From CAYHVK01 sp964360255 (GTDB taxonomy: Bacteria; Bdellovibrionota; Bdellovibrionia; Bdellovibrionales; UBA1609): a DNA stretch of 64,000 nt. Shown here piece after piece: positions 41,874 to 51,375 of the stretch. Position numbers and translations under genes: made by a program. The notes under the pieces were generated by a model. That model made no database searches and was not told where the DNA came from. It saw only the letters and a list, made by a program, of their open reading frames with translations. The stretch lies in assembly GCA_964360255.1 (NCBI GenBank), contig CAYHVK010000001.1:1-64000 (forward strand), written 5' to 3'. How positions within the stretch are numbered: position 1 is the stretch's first letter; each line of letters starts with the position of its first letter.

Positions 41874-42470
41874 TCATATCTGCAACAACTCTTTAACAAC
41901 CGCACTAGTATTAGCGCTGAGTTCACTCAAGCCTTCGCGATTGAAAATCACGTAATCTGCGCGCTTAATTTTATCGTCGATAGGCAGCTGAGATTGCAAA
42001 CGCAATTCCGCTTCGGCTACCGACATTTGGCTGCGCTGAACCAGTCGCTGAATTTGCTCGTCTCGCGAGCAGTAAACGAGCACCGTCTTATCAAAATCTT
42101 TCTCTAAGTTTTTTTCAAAAAGTAGTGGAACGTCATAAAACGCGATTTCGGCACCTTCATTTTCTAAACGACGACGTTCAGAATTTTTTCTCTCTTGAAT
42201 CAGCGGGTGAAGAATTTTTTCTAAACGCTCTCTTTGAGCTGGATCTGCGAAAACAATATGACCCAATTTAGAGCGATCCAAACTTTGATCGGGAAGCAGA
42301 ATAGCTGGACCAAAGGCCTCCACAACGGCTGCTAAACCAGGACTTTTAGGCATTACAACTTCACGTGCCAGCGAATCAGCATCGATCACAGGCAGACCAA
42401 GGTCGCGAATCATTTTCGCGACCGTACTTTTGCCTGTTGCAATACCACCTGTCAGTCCAATCCACTTCAT
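41874..42470 (-). CDS. coaE: dephospho-CoA kinase
   Basis: 198 residues. P-loop GLTGGIATGKST at 5-16, then VIDADSLAREVV and the LID region. It performs the last step of CoA synthesis, phosphorylating dephospho-CoA. Divergent from the Ser/Thr kinase gene (48 nt). Confidence 0.95.
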   Translation of the reverse strand: MKWIGLTGGIATGKSTVAKMIRDLGLPVIDADSLAREVVMPKSPGLAAVVEAFGPAILLPDQSLDRSKLGHIVFADPAQRERLEKILHPLIQERKNSERRRLENEGAEIAFYDVPLLFEKNLEKDFDKTVLVYCSRDEQIQRLVQRSQMSVAEAELRLQSQLPIDDKIKRADYVIFNREGLSELSANTSAVVKELLQI

Positions 42471-42518
42471 TTATTTACAAGCCGTTCCGATAACTTAAGT
42501 AGGAGATTCGGTATACAA

Positions 42519-44702
42519 GTGTCGCAGAACTACGAACATTTTGGCAAATATATTCTGCTCGAGAAATTAGCCACTGGTGGTATGGCCGAAGTGTGGCTGG
42601 CGCGCGCGACACAAGCTGGTGGTATCGCAAAATTCGTAGCTGTTAAAAAAATTCTCCCACAATACTCTGATAATCCTGAATTCATGCAAATGTTCAAAGA
42701 CGAAGCCGGCATCGCTATGAGCCTTTCGCACTCAAACATCGTTTCGATTTACGGTTACGATCAACACAAAGATCAACTCTATCTCGTTATGGATTACGTC
42801 GAGGGCCGAAACCTACGTCAAATCTTGAATAAGATGAAAACTGCTTCAGCCAAGTTCGCAGTTTCTCAAATCGTTTATGTGATCAAAGAAGTGGCTGCTG
42901 GCCTTGATCACGCCCACCGCTGTTTAAACACTGCTACTGGCAAACCGCTCAACATCACTCACCGTGACATGAGTCCACAGAACGTTATGGTCAGCTTTGA
43001 AGGTGAAGTTAAGATTGTCGATTTTGGTATTGCGAAAGCAGAAAGCCAAATCGAGAATACGAAGACCGGCACACTCAAAGGCAAGTTCGGCTACATGAGT
43101 CCAGAACAAGCTGAAGGCTTACCAACAGATTTACGCACAGATATTTTCTCTCTAGGTATTGTTCTTTGGGAGCTTTTAGCCAACGATCGTCTCTTTATCG
43201 CCAATAACGAAATCAATACACTTCGTAAAATTCGTGAATGTCAGGTTCCAAGCTTATCTAAGATCAACCCGAATATTCACCCTGAACTTGAGCGTATTAC
43301 AAATAAAGCTCTTACACGTGACCGCAACCTTCGTTACCAAACATCGGCAGCGATGCACCGCGATCTCAGCCGCTTCTTAAATAAACATGATCCAGAATTT
43401 ACCCCTCATGATTTTGCTGTCTTCATTAAGACGCTTTATACAGATGAGATTCTTGATACACGTAAGAAACTTGTTGAGTACTCAAAAATTCCGGCACGCC
43501 AAGAGATTGGTAAGCAGACTTTCGAGGGCGACGACAAAACACAGATCACTTCATTCGAGCAAAAGAATGAAACGACCAAGAATGTAAACGAACAAACCTT
43601 AACAGCCACCCAAACAGGTAGCTTTACAGGTGGCATTTCAATTTCTAATGGTCCTGCAAGTATGGACGATAAAACCGAAGTCAGCGATAGCATCTCTGGT
43701 TTAACGACGACGTCGAACCCAGATATCTCAATCGCAGACCGGCGCCCAAAAGAAGACTCAGGGGTTCTCAATCTTGACCTCATCAATCAAAACTTAAATA
43801 ACCAGATCCAAGTGCAGCCGCGCTTAAAGACCGAAGCTCCAGTTTATGAAGATGGTAATGGCTTAGCTCTTGAAAAGATCTCAACGAATGCGGATAAAGC
43901 ACAATTTAGACCTAGTAGTCAGCAACGCCCTCGTCAGCAACAAAGAACTCAAAAGAAAAAATCTTCATCAAGCGTAGCTAATTTTATTGTTTTTGTGGCC
44001 GTTATGATCGGTACGTACGTCGTTGTATCAAGCGTCTTCCCGACTCAGACTCAACGAATTGAAAGCCAAATCAAATTATTAATAGATGGCAAAAACCCAC
44101 AATTCAATATTACTGAACTGCTCTCAACTGTTGGGGTCGTAAAACCTAAGGTCGTACAGAAACAAGCTCCAGTTGAAAGCATCAAAGTACCAGAATTCTT
44201 AACTGATAAGGAAAAAGTACTAGGAGTTAGCGGTGAAGCTGTTCCAACTGAATCTGAAACAGTGACCATTGTGGTTCAAAGTAAGCCATCAGGCGCAGAA
44301 ATTTTTATTGATGGCAAATCAACAGGTCAAACAACACCAGCTCGTATTGATATTCCAACAACGACTCCGTTTAATTTGGGCCTCAAGAAAGATCGTTATA
44401 TTGATTACTCGCAAGAAAAGCTCACAGCAGCCCAGATTAAGAATAAATTTGAAGCGAAACTCCAGCCTGATCTCACCGCTTATGTGGACATTATTATTAA
44501 GCCTCAGCGCCCTAATGTAAAAATCTACGTAAATAACCGTCTATTAGAAGATGAGCCAGTTCCGGTGACTCGTTATGCGATTCCGGCAAAATCGAATGTT
44601 ACAATTCGCGCCGAAAGTCCGACGGAAAATATTAAGGCCGAATCGGTTATTTATCTGCAAGAGAATGAACGTCAGACAGTAGTACTTGAACTGAAAAAAT
44701 AA
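42519..44702 (+). CDS. Ser/Thr protein kinase with PEGA domain
   Basis: 727 residues, GTG start (AGGAG 13 nt upstream, rather far). Kinase domain about 8-270: Gly-rich loop ATGGMAEVW, catalytic Lys in FVAVKK (K43), catalytic loop HRDMSPQNV and DFGIAKAES. An acidic Thr/Ser-rich juxtamembrane region, one membrane helix (NFIVFVAVMIGTYVVVSSVF, about 490), and a periplasmic PEGA domain (IVVQSKPSGAEIFIDGKSTG) follow. PEGA domains bind surface polymers or peptidoglycan. It should sense the envelope and phosphorylate cytoplasmic targets. The acyl-CoA synthetase gene follows 22 nt later. Confidence 0.9.
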   Translation: MSQNYEHFGKYILLEKLATGGMAEVWLARATQAGGIAKFVAVKKILPQYSDNPEFMQMFKDEAGIAMSLSHSNIVSIYGYDQHKDQLYLVMDYVEGRNLRQILNKMKTASAKFAVSQIVYVIKEVAAGLDHAHRCLNTATGKPLNITHRDMSPQNVMVSFEGEVKIVDFGIAKAESQIENTKTGTLKGKFGYMSPEQAEGLPTDLRTDIFSLGIVLWELLANDRLFIANNEINTLRKIRECQVPSLSKINPNIHPELERITNKALTRDRNLRYQTSAAMHRDLSRFLNKHDPEFTPHDFAVFIKTLYTDEILDTRKKLVEYSKIPARQEIGKQTFEGDDKTQITSFEQKNETTKNVNEQTLTATQTGSFTGGISISNGPASMDDKTEVSDSISGLTTTSNPDISIADRRPKEDSGVLNLDLINQNLNNQIQVQPRLKTEAPVYEDGNGLALEKISTNADKAQFRPSSQQRPRQQQRTQKKKSSSSVANFIVFVAVMIGTYVVVSSVFPTQTQRIESQIKLLIDGKNPQFNITELLSTVGVVKPKVVQKQAPVESIKVPEFLTDKEKVLGVSGEAVPTESETVTIVVQSKPSGAEIFIDGKSTGQTTPARIDIPTTTPFNLGLKKDRYIDYSQEKLTAAQIKNKFEAKLQPDLTAYVDIIIKPQRPNVKIYVNNRLLEDEPVPVTRYAIPAKSNVTIRAESPTENIKAESVIYLQENERQTVVLELKK

Positions 44703-44724
44703 ACAGCTATAACAACCAAAGTTT

Positions 44725-46500
44725 ATGCCCCATACGATTGTTCACCATTTACAAAAACGCTCTGTTAAAACGCCCCATCTTGCGTCTATACACTTTAAAG
44801 ACAATGGTCAGTGGCGCACTTACAGCTGGTCACAAGTTTATCAAATGGTCGAAGCTGTTGGAGCCTCTCTCATTGAACTCGGCTTAAAACCCAGCGACCG
44901 CGTCGCTTTGATTTCAGAAACTCGCCCTGAGTGGATGATGACTGATTTTTCAATTATGGGAGCAGGCGCAGTCACCGTACCGATTTATCCCAATAATCTG
45001 CCCGAAGAGATCGCCTTTATTCTCAATGACTCTGAAGCCAAATTCTTAATCGTTGAAGATCTCGAGCAATTCGAGAAGTGGAAGAAAATAAAAGCAGAAT
45101 GCCCGACCGTAAAAAAAGTTTTTGTTATTGATTCAGCCAATATGAAGTCTGACACTCACGGGGCCAGCTTGTGGATCGACTTATTAAACGAAGGCCGGGA
45201 TAAAGCCGCCGCCTTCGAAGAAGCTCTTGAAAAAATCAATCTAGATACATGGGCGACTCTTCTTTATACTTCTGGCACCACCGGGCAGTCTAAAGGCGTC
45301 GTTCTCAACCACGAACAGATTATGAGCGAAATCGAAGACATCTTTGCTTTTGTAAACGTAAATCATAATGATACTTCTTTAGCCTTTTTGCCTTTCTCAC
45401 ATGTTCTTGGACGCGTTGAAGCTTGGGGCTCAGCTTATCTCGGCTACTCTCTTGGTTTTGCCGAAAGTATCGAGCGGCTAAAAAATAATTTCAATGAATT
45501 GAAGCCAACATTCTTAATTGCAGTGCCGAGAATTTTTGAAAAACTCTACAGCGCCATTTTAGCCCAAGCTCAGAATAACCCAATTAAAAAGAAACTTTTT
45601 GATTGGGCCATTGGTGTCGGTCGCGAATATAGCCGTCGTTTACAGAAGCAAGAAACTATTATGCCGGTGCTGGCAGCCGAATATGCTTTAGCAAAACGCT
45701 TAGTGTTTGATAAAATTATGCAAGGCTTGGGCGGAAGACTTCGCCTAGCCGCCAGCGGTGGGGCTCCTTTAAATTCAGATATTACCGAGTTTTTTCATGC
45801 TGTTGGTCTATTAATTCTCGAGGGTTATGGCCTCACCGAAACAACCGCCGGCGTCACCTTCAATTCTCCTTTGCATTATAAATTCGGAACCGTAGGCCGA
45901 CCGCTCCCAGAAGTTGAAATCAAATTCGCTCAAGATGGTGAGATTTTAGTTAAATCGAAAAAGTGTTTGATAGAGTATTACAAAAACCCAGCGGCCAATG
46001 CAGAGTCTTTTGAAAACGGCTTCTTTAAAACTGGTGATATTGGAATTCTCGATGAAGATGGTTATTTAAAAATCACCGATCGCAAAAAAGATTTAATTAA
46101 AACAGCAGGCGGTAAATATGTAGCCCCTCAGCGTCTTGAGGGTTTACTTAAAAACAGCCCCTACATTTCAAACGTTCTGATTCACGGCGATCAAAGAAAA
46201 TATATTGTAGCACTCATTACACTGAATGAAGCCACAGTGAAAAGCTGGGCCCAAGATAACAAAGTTGAGTATACGAATTACTCTGAGCTCACGCAGGCGC
46301 CTGAGGTTTACTCTCTCGTGCGTGATGCGGTGGCCGACGCGAACACAGAACTGGCTAGTTTTGAATCCATTAAGAAATTTGCGGTACTACCAACTGAGTT
46401 CACCGTCGAAAGCGGCGAACTCACGCCAAGCCTTAAAATAAAACGCAAAATCGTAGACCAACGCTACGTTAAACAAATCAACGAACTGTACGGCGAGTAA
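44725..46500 (+). CDS. long-chain fatty-acid-CoA ligase (AMP-binding)
   Basis: 591 residues. AMP-binding motif LYTSGTTGQSKGVVLNH, adenylate-forming GYGLTETTAGVTF, and the hinge motif KTGDIGILDEDGYLKITDRKKD with KTAGGKYVAP. It activates long-chain fatty acids to acyl-CoA. Neither a FadD-type regulator nor beta-oxidation genes are adjacent. The 3' end overlaps the convergent secreted-protein gene by 23 nt. Confidence 0.92.
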   Translation: MPHTIVHHLQKRSVKTPHLASIHFKDNGQWRTYSWSQVYQMVEAVGASLIELGLKPSDRVALISETRPEWMMTDFSIMGAGAVTVPIYPNNLPEEIAFILNDSEAKFLIVEDLEQFEKWKKIKAECPTVKKVFVIDSANMKSDTHGASLWIDLLNEGRDKAAAFEEALEKINLDTWATLLYTSGTTGQSKGVVLNHEQIMSEIEDIFAFVNVNHNDTSLAFLPFSHVLGRVEAWGSAYLGYSLGFAESIERLKNNFNELKPTFLIAVPRIFEKLYSAILAQAQNNPIKKKLFDWAIGVGREYSRRLQKQETIMPVLAAEYALAKRLVFDKIMQGLGGRLRLAASGGAPLNSDITEFFHAVGLLILEGYGLTETTAGVTFNSPLHYKFGTVGRPLPEVEIKFAQDGEILVKSKKCLIEYYKNPAANAESFENGFFKTGDIGILDEDGYLKITDRKKDLIKTAGGKYVAPQRLEGLLKNSPYISNVLIHGDQRKYIVALITLNEATVKSWAQDNKVEYTNYSELTQAPEVYSLVRDAVADANTELASFESIKKFAVLPTEFTVESGELTPSLKIKRKIVDQRYVKQINELYGE

Positions 46501-47020
46501 GCGTACGAATATCTAAAGCGATTTTGCCGTGCTTTTGGGTGCCTGGCATTTTGATCACTTCGATTTCAGCCTCTTGCTTGAGAAGAAGCTGCACAATAAT
46601 AGAATGGTCTTCCGGGTCATAATTGAGCTTTACGCTTTTCACATTAGGAGACGCTTTAAACAAAGCCTCTACTTTTTTCTGATCTAAAGCGGCACCACGC
46701 ATTTGCGCCATATCGATATCAATACGTTTTAAATCTTTATAAAGGTTCACTTGAAAATAAGCTAAATCCGTCGTCGGAAGACCTTGTTCATCGCCAAGTT
46801 CAAGGATCACGCGCTCAACTTTATCAACATTTGAATACACTCGGCGCACATCTGTAAGGCTATAACCATTGCCGCTTTTACCGCCGAAGAACTGACCATC
46901 ACGAATATACTGATTGGTCTTCTTTGTGAGCGCAGATTTACGCTCAAACTTGCGATCAATCGCCGCCAAAGACGGTACCGCCATAAGCACTAACGTTAAA
47001 ATCAGAATTAAATTACGCAT
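46478..47020 (-). CDS. secreted protein of unknown function
   Basis: 180 residues with a signal peptide (MRNLILILTLVLMAVPSLA) and ribosome site AAGGGGAG. Lys/Arg-rich (ERKSALTKKTNQYIRDGQ) with alternating strands (VERVILELGDEQGL, IIVQLLLKQEAEIEVIK). No cysteines. No family recognised. It ends in the region overlapping the acyl-CoA synthetase by 23 nt. Confidence 0.7.
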   Translation of the reverse strand: MRNLILILTLVLMAVPSLAAIDRKFERKSALTKKTNQYIRDGQFFGGKSGNGYSLTDVRRVYSNVDKVERVILELGDEQGLPTTDLAYFQVNLYKDLKRIDIDMAQMRGAALDQKKVEALFKASPNVKSVKLNYDPEDHSIIVQLLLKQEAEIEVIKMPGTQKHGKIALDIRTLTRRTVR

Positions 47021-47183
47021 AAATAGCTCCCCTTAAGTGAGAGTATAATATCCAATTCGAAAATATCGTATCCTGAAAGACCGAATTTCGTCACTGCCTG
47101 AATATGCTGCGAGCCGTAGATTTATCCAGTTGTTTTAAGACTTTAACTCACGCATGAAAGCCCCCCGCTACATTCTGGACACC

Positions 47184-47200
47184 TGTATCAGAATGATACA
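47184..47200. promoter_or_regulatory. 17-bp palindrome, candidate operator
   Basis: TGTATCA-GAA-TGATACA, perfect 7-bp arms, in the centre of the divergent intergenic region. The flanks extend it loosely (ACC...AAGTG). Size and symmetry fit a dimeric repressor site. No regulator gene is adjacent. Confidence 0.45.
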
Positions 47201-47332
47201 AGTGTGTAAAAATAGATAAAATTAAACAAAATCAATAGGTTACGTATGGTGTGGCACGAGAAACGATCCGGCTCGATTTTCGCGATACTAACGAGTAGGG
47301 CGAAGTCTTAATTTTGCTCAAGTTTAATGTTT

Positions 47333-47355
47333 GTGATGAGAGAACGACTCATCAC
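47333..47355 (+). promoter_or_regulatory. 5'-leader hairpin directly before the ribosome site
   Basis: GTGATGAG (47333-47340) and CTCATCAC (47348-47355), 8-bp stem, loop AGAACGA, ending 5 nt before the AGGAGGAA ribosome site of the gene at 47375. It may stabilise the mRNA or control translation. Confidence 0.55.
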
Positions 47356-47374
47356 TATAACAGGAGGAATACGA

Positions 47375-48886
47375 ATGAAGGCCATCAATAACAAGCTACC
47401 TTTTAGAAAGGTGCTCACATGTTCGCTGATTGCAGCGCAACTCTTGGGTGCACAAATGGTAAGCTCAAATGCATATGCAGGTAGATTCACACCACAAGCT
47501 GCTACCGGCGGAACATCTCAACCAGCGGAAGCTGATGAGGCTCCACCAAAACCAGTAGACAAGCCAGCTCCAGCAACAAAACCAGCGGTTAAGCCCGTTG
47601 TTGCCGCAGCTGAAACATCTGCAGAACCACAAACTGTCATCGGCGTGCCCATTGAAAGCGCACCACGATTTGAAGTTACTGATGGCGACGAAAAATATAC
47701 TGCTGAAGCAAAGGTTGTTGAGACAAGTCTCACAAACCCACAGTACGGCTACAAAGATGGTCAGTATGTTTTAATTCAGAATCCAGCTGTTAAAAAATTC
47801 AGTGCTGAAATTACACTTTACGATTCAGAAGGTAACTTCATCTGTGCTTCAGGCGGCGATTGCGGTTTGTCAGCTCCAGATGTAACGAACCAATTGCACA
47901 ATTTGAATGCGGCAGTTGAATCAACACTTAAAAAAGACTTAGCGGCAATTACGAAAAAACGTAAAGATGAGAAGAAAAAGAAAGAAAAAGAAGACAAGCT
48001 GCTTGCGAGTTGCAAAGCTGTTCGTACGGTAGATGATGACGGTGAAGAAAAAATCACTAAAATCACTTCTGCAAACCGTATGGAACACTTTGAAGAAGTG
48101 CTCGATTGCCAAATCGCTCGTCACACTGAAGATAAAAATCCAGATAAGAATGATGAAGACTTAACGGTTAAAGAACTTCGCAGCAAAGAAATCGGCGGTC
48201 TCTTACGTCGCGCAATGTCTGACGAAGACCCTGAGCTTCGCGAAATGGCTCAAGATGCAATTGAAAATCTTGAAGATTCATTTGGCGACACTAGCAATGC
48301 TGTTCGCTCATACTTAAACGTATTAGGTGATGGCGCTGAAAATTTTGATCGCTTAAGAAATGGTTATACAATGCAAGATCTCAATGACTCTGTTGGAGCA
48401 TGGGACCCACGTAACTACACTGGCAAATCTGAAGCTTATAGAGCTGCAGTGTCTGACGTATCGAAAATGATCACAGCATTTGGTTGTGAGAACAGCGCTC
48501 AATACCGCAATGTTTCAAGCGGAACTATGGGCACTGGTGGATTCCCAGGTGGATCACAAACTTCACGCTGTAACGACAGCAATAGCGATCTTGATAAAGC
48601 TATCGGCGATGGTTATTCAGATATCGGTAACATCGGCAGCCGAGATGGTGATGAAGTCGGCTCATCAGGTCTTAAACGCGGGATCAGAACTAGTGGCAAC
48701 TCATCACTCGACAATAGCGGCAACTTCAATAACGGTGGTCGCCTACAAAGATCGAACGCACCTAATAGCGGTGCGATCTTTAACCAAAATCAAAGATCAC
48801 CGTTTCAACCAACACTGGCGAATCCAAACCAGTACGCGCCGAACCAGCAGTTTCCTAACCAGAATGGTAGCCCGCGCTTTAATTAA
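47375..48886 (+). CDS. secreted low-complexity protein
   Basis: 503 residues from the ATG at 47375 (AGGAGGAA at good spacing; an upstream start at 47327 would precede the ribosome site). Signal peptide ends SSNAYA. Then an Ala/Pro/Lys-rich stretch (about 35-75), a small beta domain with a Cys pair (FICASGGDCG), a highly charged coiled coil (LAAITKKRKDEKKKKEKEDK), a helical Asp/Glu-rich middle and a Ser/Gly/Asn/Gln-rich tail (SSLDNSGNFNNGGRLQRSN). No known family. The strong leader hairpin, ideal ribosome site and strong terminator suggest high expression. Confidence 0.75.
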   Translation: MKAINNKLPFRKVLTCSLIAAQLLGAQMVSSNAYAGRFTPQAATGGTSQPAEADEAPPKPVDKPAPATKPAVKPVVAAAETSAEPQTVIGVPIESAPRFEVTDGDEKYTAEAKVVETSLTNPQYGYKDGQYVLIQNPAVKKFSAEITLYDSEGNFICASGGDCGLSAPDVTNQLHNLNAAVESTLKKDLAAITKKRKDEKKKKEKEDKLLASCKAVRTVDDDGEEKITKITSANRMEHFEEVLDCQIARHTEDKNPDKNDEDLTVKELRSKEIGGLLRRAMSDEDPELREMAQDAIENLEDSFGDTSNAVRSYLNVLGDGAENFDRLRNGYTMQDLNDSVGAWDPRNYTGKSEAYRAAVSDVSKMITAFGCENSAQYRNVSSGTMGTGGFPGGSQTSRCNDSNSDLDKAIGDGYSDIGNIGSRDGDEVGSSGLKRGIRTSGNSSLDNSGNFNNGGRLQRSNAPNSGAIFNQNQRSPFQPTLANPNQYAPNQQFPNQNGSPRFN

Positions 48887-48928
48887 TACTTAATTTAGTC
48901 CCGACTCCCCTTCATTCCCCAATCGTTC

Positions 48929-48959
48929 GATCGGCCCCCAAAAGGGGCCGATCTTTTTT
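48929..48959 (+). terminator. strong intrinsic terminator
   Basis: GATCGGCCCC (48929-48938), loop CAAAA, GGGGCCGATC (48944-48953), then TTTTTT. Ends the transcript of the secreted low-complexity protein. Confidence 0.92.
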
Positions 48960-49145
48960 GTGGCTGACCCATTCCGAATGCGCTGCAACGCCCACCCGAC
49001 AAGCCTCACAGCGAATCAGCTACTTAACGCTCCGTCTTTGAAAAGTACGGCCCTATTTTAAGTTATTTTCTAAAAGTGCTCGATTTTTAATCAATGGTTG
49101 GATAACTAAATAGATCGCTTCAGCCCTGCTAAGCCGGAGCGGTTC

Positions 49146-49175
49146 AAAAAAAAGCCCAGGGGTTTCCCCCTGGGC
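49146..49175 (-). terminator. strong intrinsic terminator of the porin gene
   Basis: On the minus strand GCCCAGGGG (reverse of 49167-49175), 4-nt loop, CCCCTGGGC and an eight-T run (49146-49153). It lies 80 nt beyond the porin stop. Confidence 0.9.
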
Positions 49176-49254
49176 CCTGCAACCGCCACCTGACTTAGTT
49201 GCAAATCATTGATGTATTCCTAGATGCCGTACTCAGATGCCTTCAAGATGTATC

Positions 49255-50691
49255 TTAGAAGCTGATGGCAGCCCTGCTCATATATCCAAACACCGAACTG
49301 GCTGAGAAATCTTGGGCATCACTACCCTCGAATGCTTTGCCAGGCATGAACCAGCCAACAGTATTTTGCCATGTCACTCGCTCGTTCGGTGTGAACGAAA
49401 GTGAAACATCCAGTTCATATCCTAAATCATTATCTGTTTCAGCACCGCCTGCAAGCTTTGTTTGATCAACCCAGCCAGTTGCAAGAACAGTGTTGATCGT
49501 CCAGCGATCATTCCACTTGTAATTAAAGTAGGGCGCCAAATAAGTGACATTCGAAACCGATTCGATGTCAGGATCTTGAAGTGGGCTTGTGCTCTTAGTG
49601 CCATTAATTTCTGTATGAAGCACATTGAGCTGACCAATATTGTGGTTAAAAAGAATCATCGCTACGTCGTAGTTGTGATCAAAGACAAAACCTTCGTATT
49701 CATCAGTCGTTGTTTTATCATCGCCCGTTGCATAACCAGCTTTGAAACCAGTCGCCCAACGCTTTTCTTTTGGATGATACCCGTACTCAACCGCGATACC
49801 CATACCGCTGAACTCAATGCGGTCGCCACCAGCGCTATTAAGACCTGTGTCCCCTGATTGATTGGCCACTTCGATCCCGAATGAATAGTTATCGGTCTTT
49901 TTTCTGTAGAAGAAGTTATAAAGTTCGTAGTCGTAATCAGAAACACGAGTTGTGCCTGTTCCGAAGATATCATCAGCAGATGGAGTATTAGCCGCCGCAT
50001 CGTTACCACCGAAGCCGGCTTTACGATTCCAATACATCACACCCATTTCAGTATCAGTTTCGCCGTTGTCGTACTGAAGCTGAACCATCATGTCGTTCAC
50101 ATCATCGTAACCGCCGATATCCCCTTCGTTGACTTTTGCCATCATTGGTAACAAGAAGAAGTTACCCATAACGATTTTGTAACCAACGAGATCACGAGTA
50201 TCCATATAGTGATCAAACATTCCTGTGCCCGCACTATGAGTCATGCCCAAGCCGAATTGAATCGGAGCGCGACCAACAATAAGAGATCCGAACTCTTGAA
50301 CCATTGTAAGATAGAATTGTGAAATACGAATTTGTTCAGCTTCTTGGCGCTCAGACAAAGTGTTTGAGTTACCGGAATTAGCCGATGTTGAAGTTGTAGG
50401 ATCATCATCTACACCGTTACCGAAAACTGAACCGAGTTGATCGCCCCAAGTGGTTGAACGGTTATTGAAAACGTTCAATTGGCTATTGATGTAAAGACCA
50501 TCAGCGCCCACGATTTTTGGTCGCAAGATCAAGTGATGAACACCGTACTCTTTACGTTTACCGCCAGAGGCTCGTGGATTTTCTAAAGTTAGGCCTTCAA
50601 TTCGGTAAACTCCCGACCAGTCTAAGTCGCCTGCAAAAGCAGTTGAAGTCATGAAAAGAGCGGAAAGTACAAAACCTAAGATTTTAGACAT
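49255..50691 (-). CDS. outer-membrane beta-barrel (porin-like) protein
   Basis: 478 residues from the ATG at 50691 (AGAGGAG just upstream; a start at 50754 would precede the ribosome site). Signal peptide ends in TAFA. The mature part is many amphipathic strands with aromatic girdles (YNFFYRKKTDNYSFGIEVAN, YLAPYFNYKWNDRWTIN) and ends in a terminal Phe (SRAAISF), the barrel-assembly signature. Likely a general porin or a prey/host-interaction barrel. Own terminator; single-gene unit. Confidence 0.82.
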   Translation of the reverse strand: MSKILGFVLSALFMTSTAFAGDLDWSGVYRIEGLTLENPRASGGKRKEYGVHHLILRPKIVGADGLYINSQLNVFNNRSTTWGDQLGSVFGNGVDDDPTTSTSANSGNSNTLSERQEAEQIRISQFYLTMVQEFGSLIVGRAPIQFGLGMTHSAGTGMFDHYMDTRDLVGYKIVMGNFFLLPMMAKVNEGDIGGYDDVNDMMVQLQYDNGETDTEMGVMYWNRKAGFGGNDAAANTPSADDIFGTGTTRVSDYDYELYNFFYRKKTDNYSFGIEVANQSGDTGLNSAGGDRIEFSGMGIAVEYGYHPKEKRWATGFKAGYATGDDKTTTDEYEGFVFDHNYDVAMILFNHNIGQLNVLHTEINGTKSTSPLQDPDIESVSNVTYLAPYFNYKWNDRWTINTVLATGWVDQTKLAGGAETDNDLGYELDVSLSFTPNERVTWQNTVGWFMPGKAFEGSDAQDFSASSVFGYMSRAAISF

Positions 50692-50783
50692 GGAATTCTC
50701 CTCTACAAAAGATGATGCGCGGCAGATAATCTCTAGCCGATAAGAATGAGTCAATAGAAACTGGATTCGAGTTTTGCCCTATG

Positions 50784-51059
50784 TCAGAGAACATTTCGTT
50801 TTTTAAGCTCTTCTTCAAAATATTTAGAGTAGAGCACGTCATATTCAGGCGAGCCCTCTACTACGTTGCGCTTAAGGCTCGAGATCGTTTGACGGACCTT
50901 CTCTTCGACGGCCTGAAACTCTTTAATAAACTCGTTCATGCCCTTCTTAGCGAAGCGAAAAGCAGCGTCATCATCAGAGTAATCGACCAGGTCGTCGTTC
51001 CAGATACTGTCAACAATCAGGCGAATAAAGTTATTCTGTCTCTCATCTGACAAAATCAT
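50784..51059 (-). CDS. DUF507-family protein
   Basis: 91 residues. The DUF507 pattern (LSDERQNNFIRLIVDSIWNDDLVDYSDDDAA, in parts; and SPEYDVLYSKYFEEELKKRNVL) of short helical proteins is clear. Its start overlaps the next DUF507 gene by 4 nt. Function unknown; two tandem copies are usual in delta-type bacteria. Confidence 0.8.
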   Translation of the reverse strand: MILSDERQNNFIRLIVDSIWNDDLVDYSDDDAAFRFAKKGMNEFIKEFQAVEEKVRQTISSLKRNVVEGSPEYDVLYSKYFEEELKKRNVL

Positions 51060-51334
51060 ATGATGACACCCTTCTCTTTAGCCAAACGCTTCTTCAGCAT
51101 AGGGAACATTTTGTATCTTTGAAACTCACCCGGGTTTTGTCTCTCGAGATCGTCGAGCATTTTATGAACTTCAGAATCGAGAGCCGCTTCTTTAGCGAGA
51201 TCAGCTTTGAGGGCTTGTAAAGCCACATCAGCTGCTTTCTCTTCTTTTTCTTTGAACGTAATAGCGTTGTTGGCTTTCAACTCGCGGAATACATGCTGAA
51301 TCAGACGACTCAAAACTTTGTCACTTATTCTCAT
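51056..51334 (-). CDS. DUF507-family protein (paralogue)
   Basis: 92 residues from the ATG at 51334, which gives the family start MRISDKVLSRLIQHVF; an in-frame TTG at 51370 would overlap the divergent PBP control region. It ends PMLKKRLAKEKGVII, like its neighbour. Paralogue of the gene at 50784 and coupled to it. Divergent from the PBP gene (41 nt apart), so the two share a promoter region. No clear ribosome site. Confidence 0.72.
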   Translation of the reverse strand: MRISDKVLSRLIQHVFRELKANNAITFKEKEEKAADVALQALKADLAKEAALDSEVHKMLDDLERQNPGEFQRYKMFPMLKKRLAKEKGVII

Positions 51335-51375
51335 ATCTTTGACTAAAGAACTGACCGCGCTTATTGTCAAGGCCG

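Larger units (their letters stand above)
47021..47374. other. 354-base divergent regulatory region
   Basis: No gene is seen. It contains a 17-bp palindrome at 47184-47200 and a hairpin at 47333-47355 described separately. A TGGCACG motif at 47252-47258 lacks the paired TTGC of a sigma-54 promoter. The region must hold the promoters of the flanking divergent secreted-protein genes. Confidence 0.5.
48887..49254. other. convergent intergenic region with two terminators
   Basis: 368 bases between convergent genes. The only features seen are the two strong terminators at 48929-48959 (plus) and 49146-49175 (minus). The sequence between them (48960-49145) shows no gene or repeat. Confidence 0.6.

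Noticed and set aside
47252..47266. TGGCACG motif as a sigma-54 promoter
   Set aside because: The paired -12 TTGC element is missing at the required spacing (the sequence reads GAGAAACGA), so it is not called a promoter.
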